The notes: generated from the sequence alone by a model not told the origin. DNA of 64,000 nucleotides from Aegilops tauschii subsp. strangulata (GCF_002575655.3 NC_053040.3:159155148-159219147), one strand, 5' to 3'. Shown: positions 1 through 10,260, counted from the first letter of the stretch. Program-made: numbers and translations.

Positions 1-137
1 AATAACTATCATCCAAGAAGATCCTATAGGTTTCACTTGGCACAAACACTAATTAAAACATAAAAACAAATCTAACCAGAGGCTAGATCAAATATTTATT
101 CCTAAACAGAAGAAAAAATCAAAAAACTAAAATAAAA

Positions 138-153
138 TTGGGTTGCCTCCCAA
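138..153 (-). promoter_or_regulatory. Conserved post-ORF hairpin of Athila-type elements (copy 1)
   Basis: On the minus strand the sequence is TTGGGAGGCAACCCAA, a 5-bp stem (TTGGG/CCCAA) with hexaloop AGGCAA. It lies about 50 bp after the protease ORF stop. Equivalent hairpins follow the last ORF of the two other Gypsy elements (35,043-35,059 and 42,616-42,631). The function is unknown. Confidence 0.5.
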
Positions 154-204
154 CAAGCGCTATCGTTTAACGCCCCTAGCTAGGCATGAAAAGCAAGGAT
201 AGGT

Positions 205-1344
205 CTAAGTATTGCCATCTTTGGTGGGCAATCCATAAGTAGCTCTCATAATAGATTCATAAGGTAATTTTATTTTCTTTCTAGGAAAGTGTTCCATGCC
301 TTTCCTTAACGGAAATTGGAATCTAATATTCCCTTCCTTCATATCAATAATTGCACCAATCGTTCTAAGGAAAGGTCTACCAAGAATAATCGGACATGAA
401 GGATTGCAATCTATGTCAAGAACAATGAAATCTATGGGCACATAGTTCCTATTTGCAACAATAAGAACATCATTAATTCTTCCCATAGGTTTCTTAATAG
501 TGGAATCCGCAAGGTGCAAATTTAAAGAACAATCATCAAATTCACGGAATCCTAGCAAATCACACAAAGTTTTTGGGATCGTCGAAACACTAGCACCCAA
601 ATCACACAAAGCATATCATTCATGATCTTTAATTCTAATTTTAATAGTAGGTTCCCACTCATAATAAAGTTTTCTAGGGATAGAAACATCCAACTCAAGT
701 TTTTCTTCATAAGATTGCATCAAAGCATCAACGATATGTTTAGTAAAAGCTTTATTTTGACTATAAGCATGAGGAGAATTTAGCACGGATTGCAACTAGG
801 AAATACAATCTATCAAAGAGCAATTATCATAATTAAATTCCTTGAAATCCAAAATAGTGGGTTCATTGATATCTAAAGTTTTGACCTCTTCAATCCCACT
901 TTTACCAATTTTTGCATCGAGATCTAAAAACTCTGAATTTTTGGGACGCCTTCTAACTAAAGTTGACTCATCTCCAGTCCCATCATTATCAAGATTCATA
1001 TTGCAAAACAAAGATTTAATAGGAGACACATCAATAACTTTTAGATCTTCATCTTTATTCTCACAAAAAAATTCCGGCCATCTTATTAACTAACGTGGCC
1101 TGCTTATCCGAAACTTCAGCTATTAATTTTTTGAGATGAGCAATCTGAGATTTCAAACCATAAAATTCCTTAGACATATCATCGAGCTCTTTATTCATAT
1201 ATCCCATAAAGCTTTTTTTTGTTCCTTAAGCTCGTTTATAAAGAAATTATTATGCTCAAATTGTGAAGTCATAAAACTTCTGACGTTGCTTTCGATCTCT
1301 TCTAACCTTTTAAGGTGAAGATCACCAGATCTAGGTAGAGCCAT
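205..1344 (-). pseudogene. Gypsy gag-protease remnant (retroviral aspartic protease)
   Basis: Reading leftwards from an ATG at 1342-1344, the product starts MALPRSGDLHLKRLEE and continues as a charged, coiled-coil-like gag segment that shifts frame near 1200. A linker follows. The C-terminal part (205-618) has the protease signature DLGASVSTIP, with Asp as the catalytic residue, and the downstream ILGRPFL motif typical of retropepsins. Stops in the protease frame (TAG at 796-798, TGA at 616-618) plus the frameshift show it is dead. The protease would cleave the polyprotein during particle maturation. RT, RNase H and integrase are absent, which suits either a non-autonomous element or a truncated copy. 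Confidence 0.75.
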
Positions 1345-1461
1345 CGTGACAAGCAAGCAATCCAACACACAAGCAAACAAGAAACAAGCGAAAAAGAAGC
1401 GAACGGAAAAGAGGGCGAATAAAACGGCAAGGTTGAAGTGGGGGAGAGGAAAACAAGAGGC

Positions 1462-2037
1462 AAATGGCAAATAATGTAATGCAAGGGCACTTGGCAGATT
1501 ACAACCTTGAGCAAATCAAACTTGGTATCATGTTGGCTACTGTAAGATTTCGAGTATTCTGGGACGCGGTGCCAAAGCAGTGCAGTGTTAATCGAAGGAA
1601 GGGGGATCAATCGCCGGGTGTAGACCTCCACGAGCATCCAGCTGCCGCCACCGTCGACGAGCACCATCCAAGACGTGTTCATGCCGACCCAGTACATACC
1701 ATTAATGTAGTTGAGGGTGACGAGGATCGGATCGCAGTCAAGAGAGTTGATGCTCACCACCCTACGATCGTTATGCTGCGTGACACGTCGTTTCTGAAGA
1801 TCAGGCGGCATCAGCAAGCAAGGAGCTGGCTTAAAAAGCTCTGGCCTAAGGGCTTTGAGTAAACGGTACAGCCTCGACGAGCATGCGGCGAGCGGCATGG
1901 TACTGAGATTGTCCACACGCAAAACAATGAGCTTGATTACCTCTATGGGGAGCGAATTCCAGCCACTCTTTCGGCGACGCTGCTCGGTTCTGCCATTGTT
2001 AGTGCTTGGGTTTCGGAAGAGGGGGGAGGCGCCTTAG
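1462..2037 (-). pseudogene. F-box / DUF295 (KIB1-4 type) gene fragment
   Basis: The minus-strand frame starts with an F-box-like segment (around 1850-1965, residues SGWNSLPIEVIKLIVLRVDN), then runs into a DUF295-style beta-propeller part with motifs such as SWMVLVDGGGSWMLVEVYTR and RLIPLPS, and a following DLLKVVICQVP. This order (N-terminal F-box, then DUF295) is that of the large grass KIB1-4 F-box family, whose members are presumed substrate receptors of SCF ubiquitin ligases. The upstream ATG (near 2002) is in another frame and meets a stop, so a small indel separates it from the F-box. The C-terminal part of the propeller is missing where the Gypsy fragment begins near 1465. Truncated and probably non-functional. 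Confidence 0.6.
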
Positions 2038-2689
2038 CGGGGATGGAAGATTGGATGATTATGTGCGGACAAGGATGGAGAAGCGAATATGTGGACGGGT
2101 GATGATGAGTACAGCACGCCGCTTGACTTACGAGAGACGTACCAGCAGCGTAGGGTCATATTGATGTCAGACAACTTGCTTGAGTGATCACAGTACTGGT
2201 ACTCCCTACAGTACCTACTACTACGCCCTAACTTGCTTGACTAGAGTAGTAGTGGAGTAGGACTCTGCTCTACTACTAGCACCGAAGGATTAGTATATTC
2301 TAATCTAAAATAGTTACAAACTTCAATCCTCGAGCGTGGAATGACTACGAACCGCCATCGGTGCTAAATCCAATCCCCAGGAAACGTTCGCTGGCAGACA
2401 TGCCAGTTGCAAACGCCCGCGACGCAGTTACAGTACGTGTGTAAGGGTGGCGGTTTTGTCAAATACTATGGCTTAAAAACAGGCCACCGTCGGATGGAAA
2501 TCTGATGGTTACGTGGGATTCGCCATGATTGAGCTCGTGGCGAACAATCGCCAGATATCATTACTAAAAAAAGGTTAAAACACCCGGGGCTATAACTTGC
2601 ACCAGCTAACCACTAACAATGACACTAACATAGTTGTAAAATGGTTAAAGACCATGTGTACGTGTTGTTTGGAATTATATGCAAAAAAA
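2038..2689. other. Non-coding stretch
   Basis: No convincing gene. It is moderately A/T-rich and includes a short partly palindromic tract near 2510-2560 (TTCGCCA and GGCGAA arms), probably a relic of a small transposon. It may hold the promoter of the F-box pseudogene. Confidence 0.4.
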
Positions 2690-4795
2690 CTAGCAAGATG
2701 CACATGCATTGCACGGAACATCAAGATGCATTTTTTTACAAAACACCTGTTGTGATTGACCCATGCAGGAGTAATCCCATGTGTAAAAACTAATGATATC
2801 TCAAGAATTTTATCGGAAACATGGTATCTCGACCATTTCATCGAAGAAACGATATCTCAAGAAAGATGATAAATAAGGTGAGGAGGAGTGGGGCGTGGTG
2901 GTGACTGGTGGTTGGACTGGGCGGAGGCATGGTGATGGACGGCGCCGGCAGCGGCCACCATGCCAAATTGTTCCGGAGACTTCCTTTTTTTAATTGCTCA
3001 GCAATGAGGTTGTGGGAGATATGGATGAACGATGCAAGGGCTTATCTGTAAATGTGGAGAGAGGTGTGCTACCTCTTGAGCACTGCGTTGGTTTTCCCTT
3101 GAAGAGGAAAGGGTGATGCAGTAAAGTAGCGTAAGTATTTCCCTCAGTTTTTGAGAACCAAGGTATCAATCCAGTAGGAGCCCACGCTCGAGTCCCACGC
3201 ACCTATACAAACAAATAAGAACCTCGCAACCAATGCGATAAAGGGGTTGTCAATCCCTTCACGGTCACTTACGAGAGTGAGATATGATAGATATGATAAG
3301 ATAATATTTTTCGTATTTTTATGATAAAGAGAAATAAAGATGCAAAGTAAAATAAACGGCAATAGAAATAGCTAAGTGTTGGAAGATTAATATGATGGAA
3401 AATAGACCCGGGGGCCATAGGTTTCACTAGTGGCTTCTCTCAAGATAGCATAAGTATTACGGTGGGTAAACGAATTACTGCCGAGCAATTGATAGAATTG
3501 AGCATAGTTATGAGAATATCTAGGTATGATCATGTATATAGGCATCATGTCCGCGACAAGTAGACCGAAACGATTCTGCATCTACTACTATTACTCCACA
3601 CATTGACCGCTATCCAGCATGCATCTAGAGTATTAAGTTCATAAGAACAGAGTAATGCTTTAAGCAAGATGACATGATGTAGAGGGATAAACTCATGCAA
3701 TATGATATAAACCCCATCTTTTTATCCTCGATGGCAATAATACAATACGTGCCTTGCTGCCCCTGCTGTCACTGGGAATGGACACCGCAAGATTGAACCC
3801 AAAGCTAAGCACTTCTCCCATTGCAAGAAAGATCAATCTAGTAGGCCAAACCAAACTGATAATTCGAAGAGACTTACAAAGATAACCAATCATACATAAA
3901 AGAATTCAGAGGAGATTCAAATATTGTTCATAGATAAACTTGATCATAAACCCACAATTCATCGGATCTCGACAAACACACCGCAAAAGAAGATTTCATC
4001 GAATAGATCTCCAAGAAGATCGAGGAGAACTTTGTATTGAGATCCAAAGAGAGATAAGAAGCCATCTAGCTAATAACTATGGACCCGAAGGTCTGAGGTA
4101 AACTACTCACACATCATCGGAGAGGATATGGTGTTGATGTAGAAGCCCTCCGTGATCAATGCCCCCTCCGGCGGAGCGCCGGAAAAGGCCCCAAGATGGG
4201 ATCTCACGGGTACAGAAGGTTGCTGCGGTGGAAATAGGGTTTTGGCTCCGTATATGATGTTTCCAGGGTATATGGGTATATATAGGAGGAAGAAGTACAT
4301 CGATGGAGCAACGAGGGGCCCACGAGGGTGGAGGGCGCGCCCAGGGGGTAGGCGCGCCCCCTGCCTCGTCCTCTCCTCGTTGATTGCTTTACGTAGACTC
4401 CAAGTCCTCTGGATCACGTTTGTTCAGAAAATCACGTCCCCGAAGGTTTCATTCCGTTTGGACTCCGTTTGATATCCTTTTCCTTCGAAACACTGAAATA
4501 GGCACAAAAAAACATCAATTTGGGCTGGGCCTCCGGTTAATAGGTTAGTCCCAAAAATAATATAAAAGTGTATAATAAAGCCAAATAAACATCCAAAACA
4601 GAATATAATGTAGCATGGAACAATCAAAAATTATAGATACGTTGGAGACGTATCAAGGTGCGGGTATCTTTTGTAAAATTGTCATAGTTTGCTTTCTATC
4701 CGTCAGATATAGATCGGACGGTCTATACTATAAGACGGCAGGCACACCATCATCACCAACTCGGTTTTTTCTCTACTCCTACTCCTATATTACTT
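2690..4795 (-). mobile_element. Small non-autonomous Helitron (left copy), split by a solo LTR
   Basis: The minus-strand 3' end is CTAG at 2690-2693 followed by host T (A at 2689 on the plus strand), with a GC-rich subterminal hairpin just inside (near 2702-2716). The other end runs up to about 4795 and contains the motif GTTGGTGATGATGGTGTGCC in reverse complement (around 4745-4770), also found at the 5' ends of the right copy. Removing the solo LTR at 3067-4655 leaves about 0.5 kb. Its interior (2998-3066 plus 4656-4770) matches the right copy in inverted orientation, including the shared phrase CAAATGTGGAGAG. The exact 5' terminus is diverged and uncertain. No Rep/helicase ORF. Confidence 0.6.
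3067..4655 (-). mobile_element. Solo LTR of an Athila-type Gypsy element, 1589 bp
   Basis: On the minus strand it begins TGATACGTCTCCAACGTATC (ending at plus 4655) and ends at plus 3067 with a CA dinucleotide. It is flanked by perfect 5-bp target duplications AGGTG at 3062-3066 and 4656-4660. No internal domain, PBS or PPT is present, so it is a solo LTR formed by LTR-LTR recombination. The LTR tip matches that of element A. Its ORFs are chance readings. It interrupts the left Helitron, so it is younger than that element. Confidence 0.92.
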
Positions 4796-4802
4796 ATACT
4801 TA

Positions 4803-5090
4803 TCTCTACTCTTATTAAAAACAGAGTTGGTGATGATGGTGTGCCTGCCATCCTGCAATATAGGACGTCCGATTTATATCTGACGGATAGGAAGGAAATC
4901 TCTACTCTCATAAAAAACAGAGTTGGTGATGATGGTGTGCCTGCCATCCTGCAATATAGGACGTTTGATTTATATCTGACGGATAGGAAGGAAATCTCTA
5001 GTCTTATAAAAAACAGAGTTGGTGATGATGGTGTGCCTGCCATCCTGCAATATAGGTCGTCCGATTTATATCTGACAGATAGGAAGGAAA
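4803..5090 (+). repeat. Three tandem 96-bp copies of a Helitron 5' end
   Basis: Units at 4803-4898, 4899-4994 and 4995-5090 each begin TCTCTA and contain AACAGAGTTGGTGATGATGG and a TGACGGATAGGAAGG-like 3' part. Each is preceded by A, so each could act as a Helitron 5' terminus. The period is a multiple of 3, giving an open 32-residue periodic reading frame that is not thought to be a protein. Confidence 0.85.
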
Positions 5091-5235
5091 CTATGGCAAT
5101 TTTGCAAAAAGATACCCACACCCCTCTCCACATTTGCAAATAAGGCCTTCTCTTGTTCATCCTTTTCTCCCACAACATAAAATACTCATACAAATGCATC
5201 TTGGTTTTCCATGCAATGCATGGGCATCTTGCTAG
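4803..5235 (+). mobile_element. Small non-autonomous Helitron (right copy)
   Basis: Starts with TC at 4803 after A at 4802 and ends with CTAG at 5232-5235 before T at 5236, the Helitron A/T insertion rule. A perfect palindrome CCATGCAATGCATGG (5209-5223) forms the 3' subterminal hairpin 8 bases before CTAG. The first 288 bp consist of three tandem copies of the 5' terminus. The body is the inverted relative of the left copy, so the two lie head to head. No transposition proteins are encoded; mobilisation would be in trans. Confidence 0.7.
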
Positions 5236-5563
5236 TACTCCTATAAAAGACTCAGTTGGTGATGATGGTGTGTCTGCCATCCGCCATTTCTGACCATTAG
5301 ATCTGCATCTAACGGTTGTGATGTAAGTTGTGGCCTTTTGCAACAATTCCACTTCTCTGCTCTAGTTTACACAAAACCCCTTAGTATCTTGAAACCAACC
5401 ACATTCCTCCCTTACCTCATCAAAATAGCCCAAAGAATATATATGGAGTGAAACATAAGATATTTTTAGTGATATGTATATCAAAACTAAATTGTTTCTT
5501 TAAAATTTGTGAATATATATTATTCTACTTTGGATCTGTTGCAACGGATGGGCTCATTGCTAT
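5236..5563 (+). mobile_element. Third Helitron-like fragment
   Basis: Immediately after the CTAG of the previous Helitron comes ACTCCTATAAAAGACTCAG followed by the same GTTGGTGATGATGGTGTG 5' motif. Near 5541-5562 there is a 3'-type end: a GTTGCAAC palindrome followed by GGCTCATTGCTA. The final CTAT departs from CTRR, so the end is degenerate or mutated. No coding content. Confidence 0.45.
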
Positions 5564-5705
5564 GAAGGTTTATCTCCTGCATCGTCCGCAACGAACACCT
5601 GGTGTACTGGTCCGGGCCGGATGCTTGCAGGGCGATGGCCTGAGTTCGAATTTTGTCCTAAACTGTAGCTTTTTATATTTTTCTAATATATACTTCTTTC
5701 GCTAC

Positions 5706-5864
5706 TGTACTCGGAGTGGAACCCACAGAGTACTTAGACTACAAGATTAAGGATGGATTTGTTTCTTTCTAACTTTCTGTACGAATCTGTAGCCAGCCTG
5801 CAAGTAATGTACATTGTACTGACAGTGGAACCCACAGAGTACTTAGAATACAAGATTAAGGATG
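5706..5864 (+). repeat. Direct repeat of about 41 bp, copies 109 bp apart
   Basis: Copies at 5715-5755 and 5824-5864 share GTGGAACCCACAGAGTACTT and ACAAGATTAAGGATG and differ by one base over 41 bp; a preceding TGTACT is also shared. Source unknown. The rest of 5564-6080 is non-coding. A GAGTTCGAATT string near 5643 resembles a tRNA B box but has no supporting structure. Confidence 0.7.
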
Positions 5865-6080
5865 CAATTAACCTTTTATAGAGGGAGAATCATACACGCA
5901 ATTAAGTCAAATGGATTGGACGTGACTCTATTATTATCCAACGGCAACCGGCAAATTTCCTCCCGCGGGCCGGAGTAGGTTTCTCGGTTTGCATGCAGTT
6001 TAACGGAGGGATTTGATGGAGGCGAGGAGGCGTGTTCAGCCGGGCGTGCAGCAGGCGACGCAGTACTATTTGATTTTACA

Positions 6081-7769
6081 TCTACTAGTATATTATAAAA
6101 ATGAAAGAAGAGTAGTCGAGATAGAGATAAGAGTAGAGATAGAGACTAGGGAGGAGCACCATCTACTGCTTCGTGTGCTACTCATGCGCTCCATTCGGCT
6201 GCCGCAACCTCCTCTACAGCCAGTCCCTCCTATGCTCCATTCGGCAGGCGCTGTTGAAATTTGGGGAGCGCACTCTCGCGACTGCTGGCAGCGATGACTT
6301 CGCCGACGACGACTTCTTCCCCGACCTCGGCAACCTCGTCCTCAACGACATGGGCGACAACCTCAACGCCAACGGCGCTGCTCCCGTTGCACCATATGTG
6401 TTTCTGTCCTTCCTGTTCGAAATTGTGGTAGAATTCTTGTTTCTAGTCTGTGTCCTAGATTTGATCTGTTCATCTACTATGCTAGTCCACATGATTAGTT
6501 TAATCTCTGTTATAGTCGTCATAATTTATTTTGTGCTTATTCATACTAAATCTCGTAGTAACTTGCTCATATATTCAACTGGTGCACCGTCCCCTACAGC
6601 CACTCCCGTTTCATGGACGGCCTGGTCGATGCCTCCAAGGAGCCCTTCGTCTACTGCTATGAGTGCCCGATGCCATTTTGGGGCTCGCCGGCGGACCTCG
6701 TGCATCACCTCACGCAGTCGTCCGTCTATCACTACTGGCCCACGGCGAAGAACATCAAGTACGAGACGTGCTACCCTTTCATCGTGCCGGAGTCGCTAGA
6801 GGATCACCGCCGCCTGCTAGTCTCGGAGGAGGACGGCAGCGTCTTCCTCTTGATCATGGACACAGGCGAGGCCCGTGCAGGCCGCCGCCCCGTCTCTGTA
6901 GTGTGCGTCAGGGGCGACGCGGTTGACGCTGACACTGACACGAGGCTGATGTACGGGTGCGTGCTCACTGTTACTACCCCTCGGAGGTTCGTGGGCGGCA
7001 ACACTGGCTACATCAAGCTGACTAGGACTGTGCCGAGCTGGGACCTTCCCGCCGATGTGGACATGGAAGATGCATGGTATGATTTGGCCCCCAACGTGGT
7101 GCACGGGGACTCCAAGGAGGTTCACCTGGACATATGCATTACCAAGTTAAATGTTGATCATTAGTCTTCGCTCAATTTAATCCGCTGTCTAAGCATGTGG
7201 AGACTTCCGTGCATGATCTTGCTCTATTGGAGTATCGCGCATGAATAAAAGTGTATTCATTTATGGTTTAGTCTTGAATCTTCGATGTATGAAATTTTTA
7301 CTACAGTACTGGTGAAAGACTTATGATGAACCATTTCTTACATCTCCTCTGCCCCCTTCCAAGTCATCCTGATTTAATCCCTCCGTCTAGCTGTATAAGG
7401 GCATGGTTAATACTTAATAGTATAGCCAACTGTTGATTATAAGAAAGTGCCATGTCATCTGTAGCCAACATGTATAACAATCGATACTCAAAAACTAATT
7501 CTTAAAGATCATTTCTTGCAAAGCACAATAAGTGTTATTTCTTCACAAGTTTTGGATGCATGTTGAACAGTTGAACGCTTTTGTTTCCAAAAGATACTTT
7601 TTTATCTATTTCACCCGGATGTTTGTGAGCTCTAAACATGAAATAATATCCGAAGAAACCTATCGATACCCATTACACATGAGATGACCCCCACATCCTT
7701 GTCAAAATAAACAACTCCCCAATCAATGCATTTCACTGTTCCATGCAACGCACGGGCACATTACTATAG
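6081..7769 (+). mobile_element. Possible gene-carrying Helitron around a SINA fragment
   Basis: A possible 5' end is TCTACTAGTATATTATAAAA after A at 6080. At the right is a 3'-type subterminal hairpin CCATGCAACGCACGG (7741-7755) followed by GGCACATTACTATAG, close to grass Helitron 3' ends but without a clean CTRR. Between them lies a SINA-like gene fragment. The arrangement suggests gene capture. Both termini are imperfect, so this is an inference. Confidence 0.35.
6170..7164 (+). pseudogene. SINA-type (SIAH-like) E3 ubiquitin ligase fragment
   Basis: The 3' exon (frame of 6613-7164) encodes the C-terminal SINA/TRAF-like region: WGSPADLVHHLT, then PFIVPESLEDHRRLLVSEED, then FLLIMDTG, RPVSVVCVR and a terminal GDSKEVHLDICITK, in the order seen in grass SIAH-like proteins. 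These act as RING E3 ligases with a substrate-binding TRAF fold. A likely 5' exon in another frame covers about 6170-6400 and ends near ATAT-GTGTTTC; the acceptor CCCCTACAG precedes 6601. No RING domain is visible upstream, and the zinc-binding Cys/His set is incomplete. Probably a captured or degraded fragment rather than a working ligase. Confidence 0.6.
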
Positions 7770-8580
7770 ATTAGTACGACCAAAGATTGAACTAACATTA
7801 TATATAGTACAATAAATGCTGATGCATGTCATCTAAAATTATATCATTGAAAACTATGTTCAGATACGAATCCAACGATATAGTTTTTGTTGACATGCAC
7901 TAACATTTTGTCAGTTAAATATTCAGTCAAATTCAATGGGGGACTAAAAAACCACGACCGATGTAGTACTTGTGTAGAGGGCGGCGCTACACGCGAGTCT
8001 CACCCCGCTCGTGGCGCGGCAGTAAAGCCGTCATATCACAAAACCCAACCAGTCCCAGTAATAAGTGGCCTAGTAAAATTAACGGACAAGCAACCATCAC
8101 ATCCCTCCGTCTTTTTTGAATTTCATCTCTCTGCATTTACTTTCTCTGGTTCATCGCGTACACTCGATCCCTAGCTACTACTCCTAGTATCCCTAGCTAC
8201 CACTCCTAGGGCCAGTTCTTTTGGTGGCTTAAAAAATAAGCCGTCTCTTCCCCAGCTTTTCCCATAAGACTAGTCACAGTGGAGAGTAACGTTAAGGCCC
8301 CTCACTCATTTATTTGGGCTTCTAAACTACTACTAGTACCTCTCTCCTGGTTTATTCGTCACCATTGTAATTTGTGCTAAATTTTGACCAAAGATTTAAC
8401 TGATAAAATGTTAGTGCATGTGACATATGCACGTACTTACAAAATGCATACGGATACACAAGGTTTCCAAACTTTTCCTTTTACATACTTAATTAAGGAC
8501 GCTAATAATTCCTGAACGTTCGAGATTTATCATTTGCGTCCCAAAACTAATGAGATCGCCTTACGAAACTAAAATATATT
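7165..8580. other. Non-coding stretch with small transposon relics
   Basis: 7165-7740 is A/T-rich and follows the SINA stop, so it may contain its 3' UTR. 7770-8580 has no gene. It holds an inverted pair of about 45 bp (7891-7936 against 8380-8424, sharing ACAAAATGTTAGTGCATGT-like sequence on opposite strands). Near 8212-8300 are GGGCCAGTTCTTTTGG and GACTAGTCACAGTGGAGAG, which resemble MITE ends of grasses. Exact elements could not be delimited. Confidence 0.45.
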
Positions 8581-8581
8581 C

Positions 8582-9350
8582 CTAATAAAAGCCACGGCGC
8601 TCGCAGGAGCGCTTGCGGCGCGCCACGAGTGCCCTGGTGCACGGCCGTTTCCCAGCGCGCCGACACAACGCCTTTTCCTCAGCCTCGCAACTCGCGAGGT
8701 GCTGATTGGTGGCTTGCCCACGGGCGAGCGCTATCTCACCGGTGTGGTGATCCGGTGCCAACAGGTACTCCTCCTCGCTGGAAGCATGCACCCGGTCCAT
8801 GTACCACCAACAGTAGATGAGGCACTTGGGCCCGACTGCACTCAGGGCTTTGGCACGGGCGTCCTCCGCCACCCTCATGGCCCTCGCATGAGCCTTCTAC
8901 CAAAGAGCCAATTGCCTGACTCTCTCGGGCGCGACATAGGCCTGCCAGGCAGCTTGCCCCGTGGTGCGCTTCTCTTCCTCGGTCTTCTTCTTCGCCTCTA
9001 TTTTGGTGCACTCTACCAGAGGCAAAGCCTCCCACAAGGTGACATCCATTTCTTTCCAAAGCTCCTCAAGGCTGGGGGGCTCGGCGGGTGGCACGGCGTT
9101 CTCCTCGTAGCGAGGAGCCGACGCGTCCTCCGACGCGCGTGCTGGCGAGATTGGGAACGCCGACGCGTCCACCTCGACGCGTCGCGGCGAGGAGCGGAAC
9201 GCTGACGCGTCCTCCTCGACTAGTGGCGGCGAGGAACGGAACGGTGACGCGTCCTCCTCGACTAGTGGCAGCGAGGAACAGAACGGCGACGCATGACCGT
9301 CCGCGCGGTGCAGCAAGGGGCATCTAGGGCTTGGGAGGGGGATGCCATGG
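8582..9350 (-). pseudogene. Unrecognised ORF with 14-residue repeats, disrupted
   Basis: A minus-strand gene-like unit: TATA box (9425-9432), short leader, ATG in an ACCATGG context near 9350, then about 245 codons. The N-terminal part has four repeats of 14 residues of the type VEEDASPFRSSPPL. A Glu/Lys-rich part follows (SLEELWKEMDVTLWEALPLV), then WQAYVAPERVRQLALW, an in-frame TAG at 8897-8899, and MRVAEDARAKALSAVGPKCL and beyond in the same frame. The ATG and the long frame are out of register, so at least one indel is present. I do not recognise the family; the composition is like ORFs carried by repetitive grass elements. No catalytic motif is visible. Confidence 0.45.
9121..9292 (-). 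repeat. 42-bp tandem repeat, about 4 copies, coding
   Basis: Units of 42 bp on the plus strand, each starting CGCGTCC(T/A)CCTCGAC and ending GGAACG(G/C)TGA, are increasingly diverged towards the left. In the minus frame they encode 14-residue units rich in Ser, Pro and acidic residues. Confidence 0.75.
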
Positions 9351-9424
9351 TGGTCGATGTGAGAGGGAGGGGGAGGAGATAGCGATGAACGTGAGCGTTC
9401 TTCCGAATGCCGTGGGAGGTGCAG

Positions 9425-9432
9425 TATTTATA
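9425..9432 (-). promoter_or_regulatory. TATA box of the unrecognised minus-strand ORF
   Basis: Minus-strand TATAAATA, about 75 bp upstream of the candidate ATG near 9350. The stretch 9433-9600 further upstream is non-coding and repeats the phrase CACATGTCA/TGACATGTG as an inverted pair. Confidence 0.5.
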
Positions 9433-9815
9433 GCGAGCAATGGCACACCTACGTAATATATGGACTAAGCTTCACCGACTTAACTGCAGGTCCAGTTGTG
9501 TCACTGACATGTGGGCCAGATACCTGTTGGGCCCACATGTCAATGACCCAATGCACCTATAGTTAAGTAACTGAAGCAGCTACGTGGGCATATTTGTTGG
9601 AGTAAATTACGGGTGAGGGAAGGGTGGAAATATTGCTGGTCACAACCGATTGGACGAGCGCGGGGGAGGAGAGTCATGCATGCAGATTTTTTCCATAGGG
9701 GGTGGAGTGGTGGGACTGCTGGAGGGAGAAGGAGAGTCAAGTAGGCATTCAGATTTCAAGGTGCACTAAATTATTGCATGCGATGATTAAGGCTGGCCAT
9801 AGTGGTGGTAATGTG

Positions 9816-9985
9816 GTACTCCCTCCTTTCCGGTTTATAGGGCTTAATTTGAAAATCTCTTCAACCAAGGTAGATGATGAATGGTGGAATTAATTCCGTA
9901 GTTTGCAAGAGTACTTAATTAGTACTCTCGTTTTTCTCAAAAATTTGTGTAAACCGATGCATTAATTACACCACATGCATGCATG
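9816..9985. mobile_element. Stowaway-like MITE, one end only
   Basis: TACTCCCTCCTTTCCGG at 9818 is a TA target plus a CTCCCTCC terminus typical of Stowaway MITEs. The opposite GGAGTA end is missing; the sequence is replaced near 9988 by a Helitron-type 5' motif. Confidence 0.5.
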
Positions 9986-9987
9986 AC

Positions 9988-10260
9988 CACTCCTATAAAA
10001 ATCTCAGTTGGTGGTGATGGTATGTCTGCCTCTGGACAACGTGTGCCGTTCGATCTACTTGGAACCAGCGGCTGAGATGTGTGTGCATAGAGACATGGCC
10101 TTGCCACCGGAGGTACTGTATAGAAAATATTTACCCACCTCTGCCACTGTATAAAATACGGAACTACTCATTCCAGCCTCATTTCCTTTCTGGTTCATCT
10201 CCTTGCATTCTTGCCGGCGGCGGCGAAGGTTCCTGAAGATGGAATCCAGACTAGAAACCA
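9988..10260 (+). mobile_element. Helitron-type 5' terminus, fragment
   Basis: CACTCCTATAAAAATCTCAG followed by GTTGGTGGTGATGGTATGTC matches the 5' motif of the Helitrons at 4.8-5.3 kb. No matching 3' end is seen nearby. 10,261-10,440 holds nothing recognisable. Confidence 0.5.

Larger units (their letters stand above)
1..1465 (-). mobile_element. Athila-lineage Gypsy retrotransposon, internal fragment
   Basis: Internal part of a Ty3/Gypsy element on the minus strand: a gag-like coiled-coil region, then a linker, then a retroviral-type aspartic protease, then A/T-rich sequence. No LTR, PBS or integrase/RT is visible, so it is truncated on both sides. The left edge is the window edge; the right edge abuts an F-box pseudogene near 1465. 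The conserved post-ORF hairpin found in the two complete Gypsy elements of this window also occurs here at 138-153. The lineage call rests on that motif and the protease-type ORF; the family name was not verified. Confidence 0.75.

Noticed and set aside
4841..5143. A 100-residue repetitive ORF across the 96-bp repeats
   Set aside because: Its periodicity comes from the 96-bp unit being divisible by three; the DNA is a Helitron terminus.
5620..5660. SINE-like B box near GAGTTCGAATT
   Set aside because: No A box, tail or target duplication could be found.
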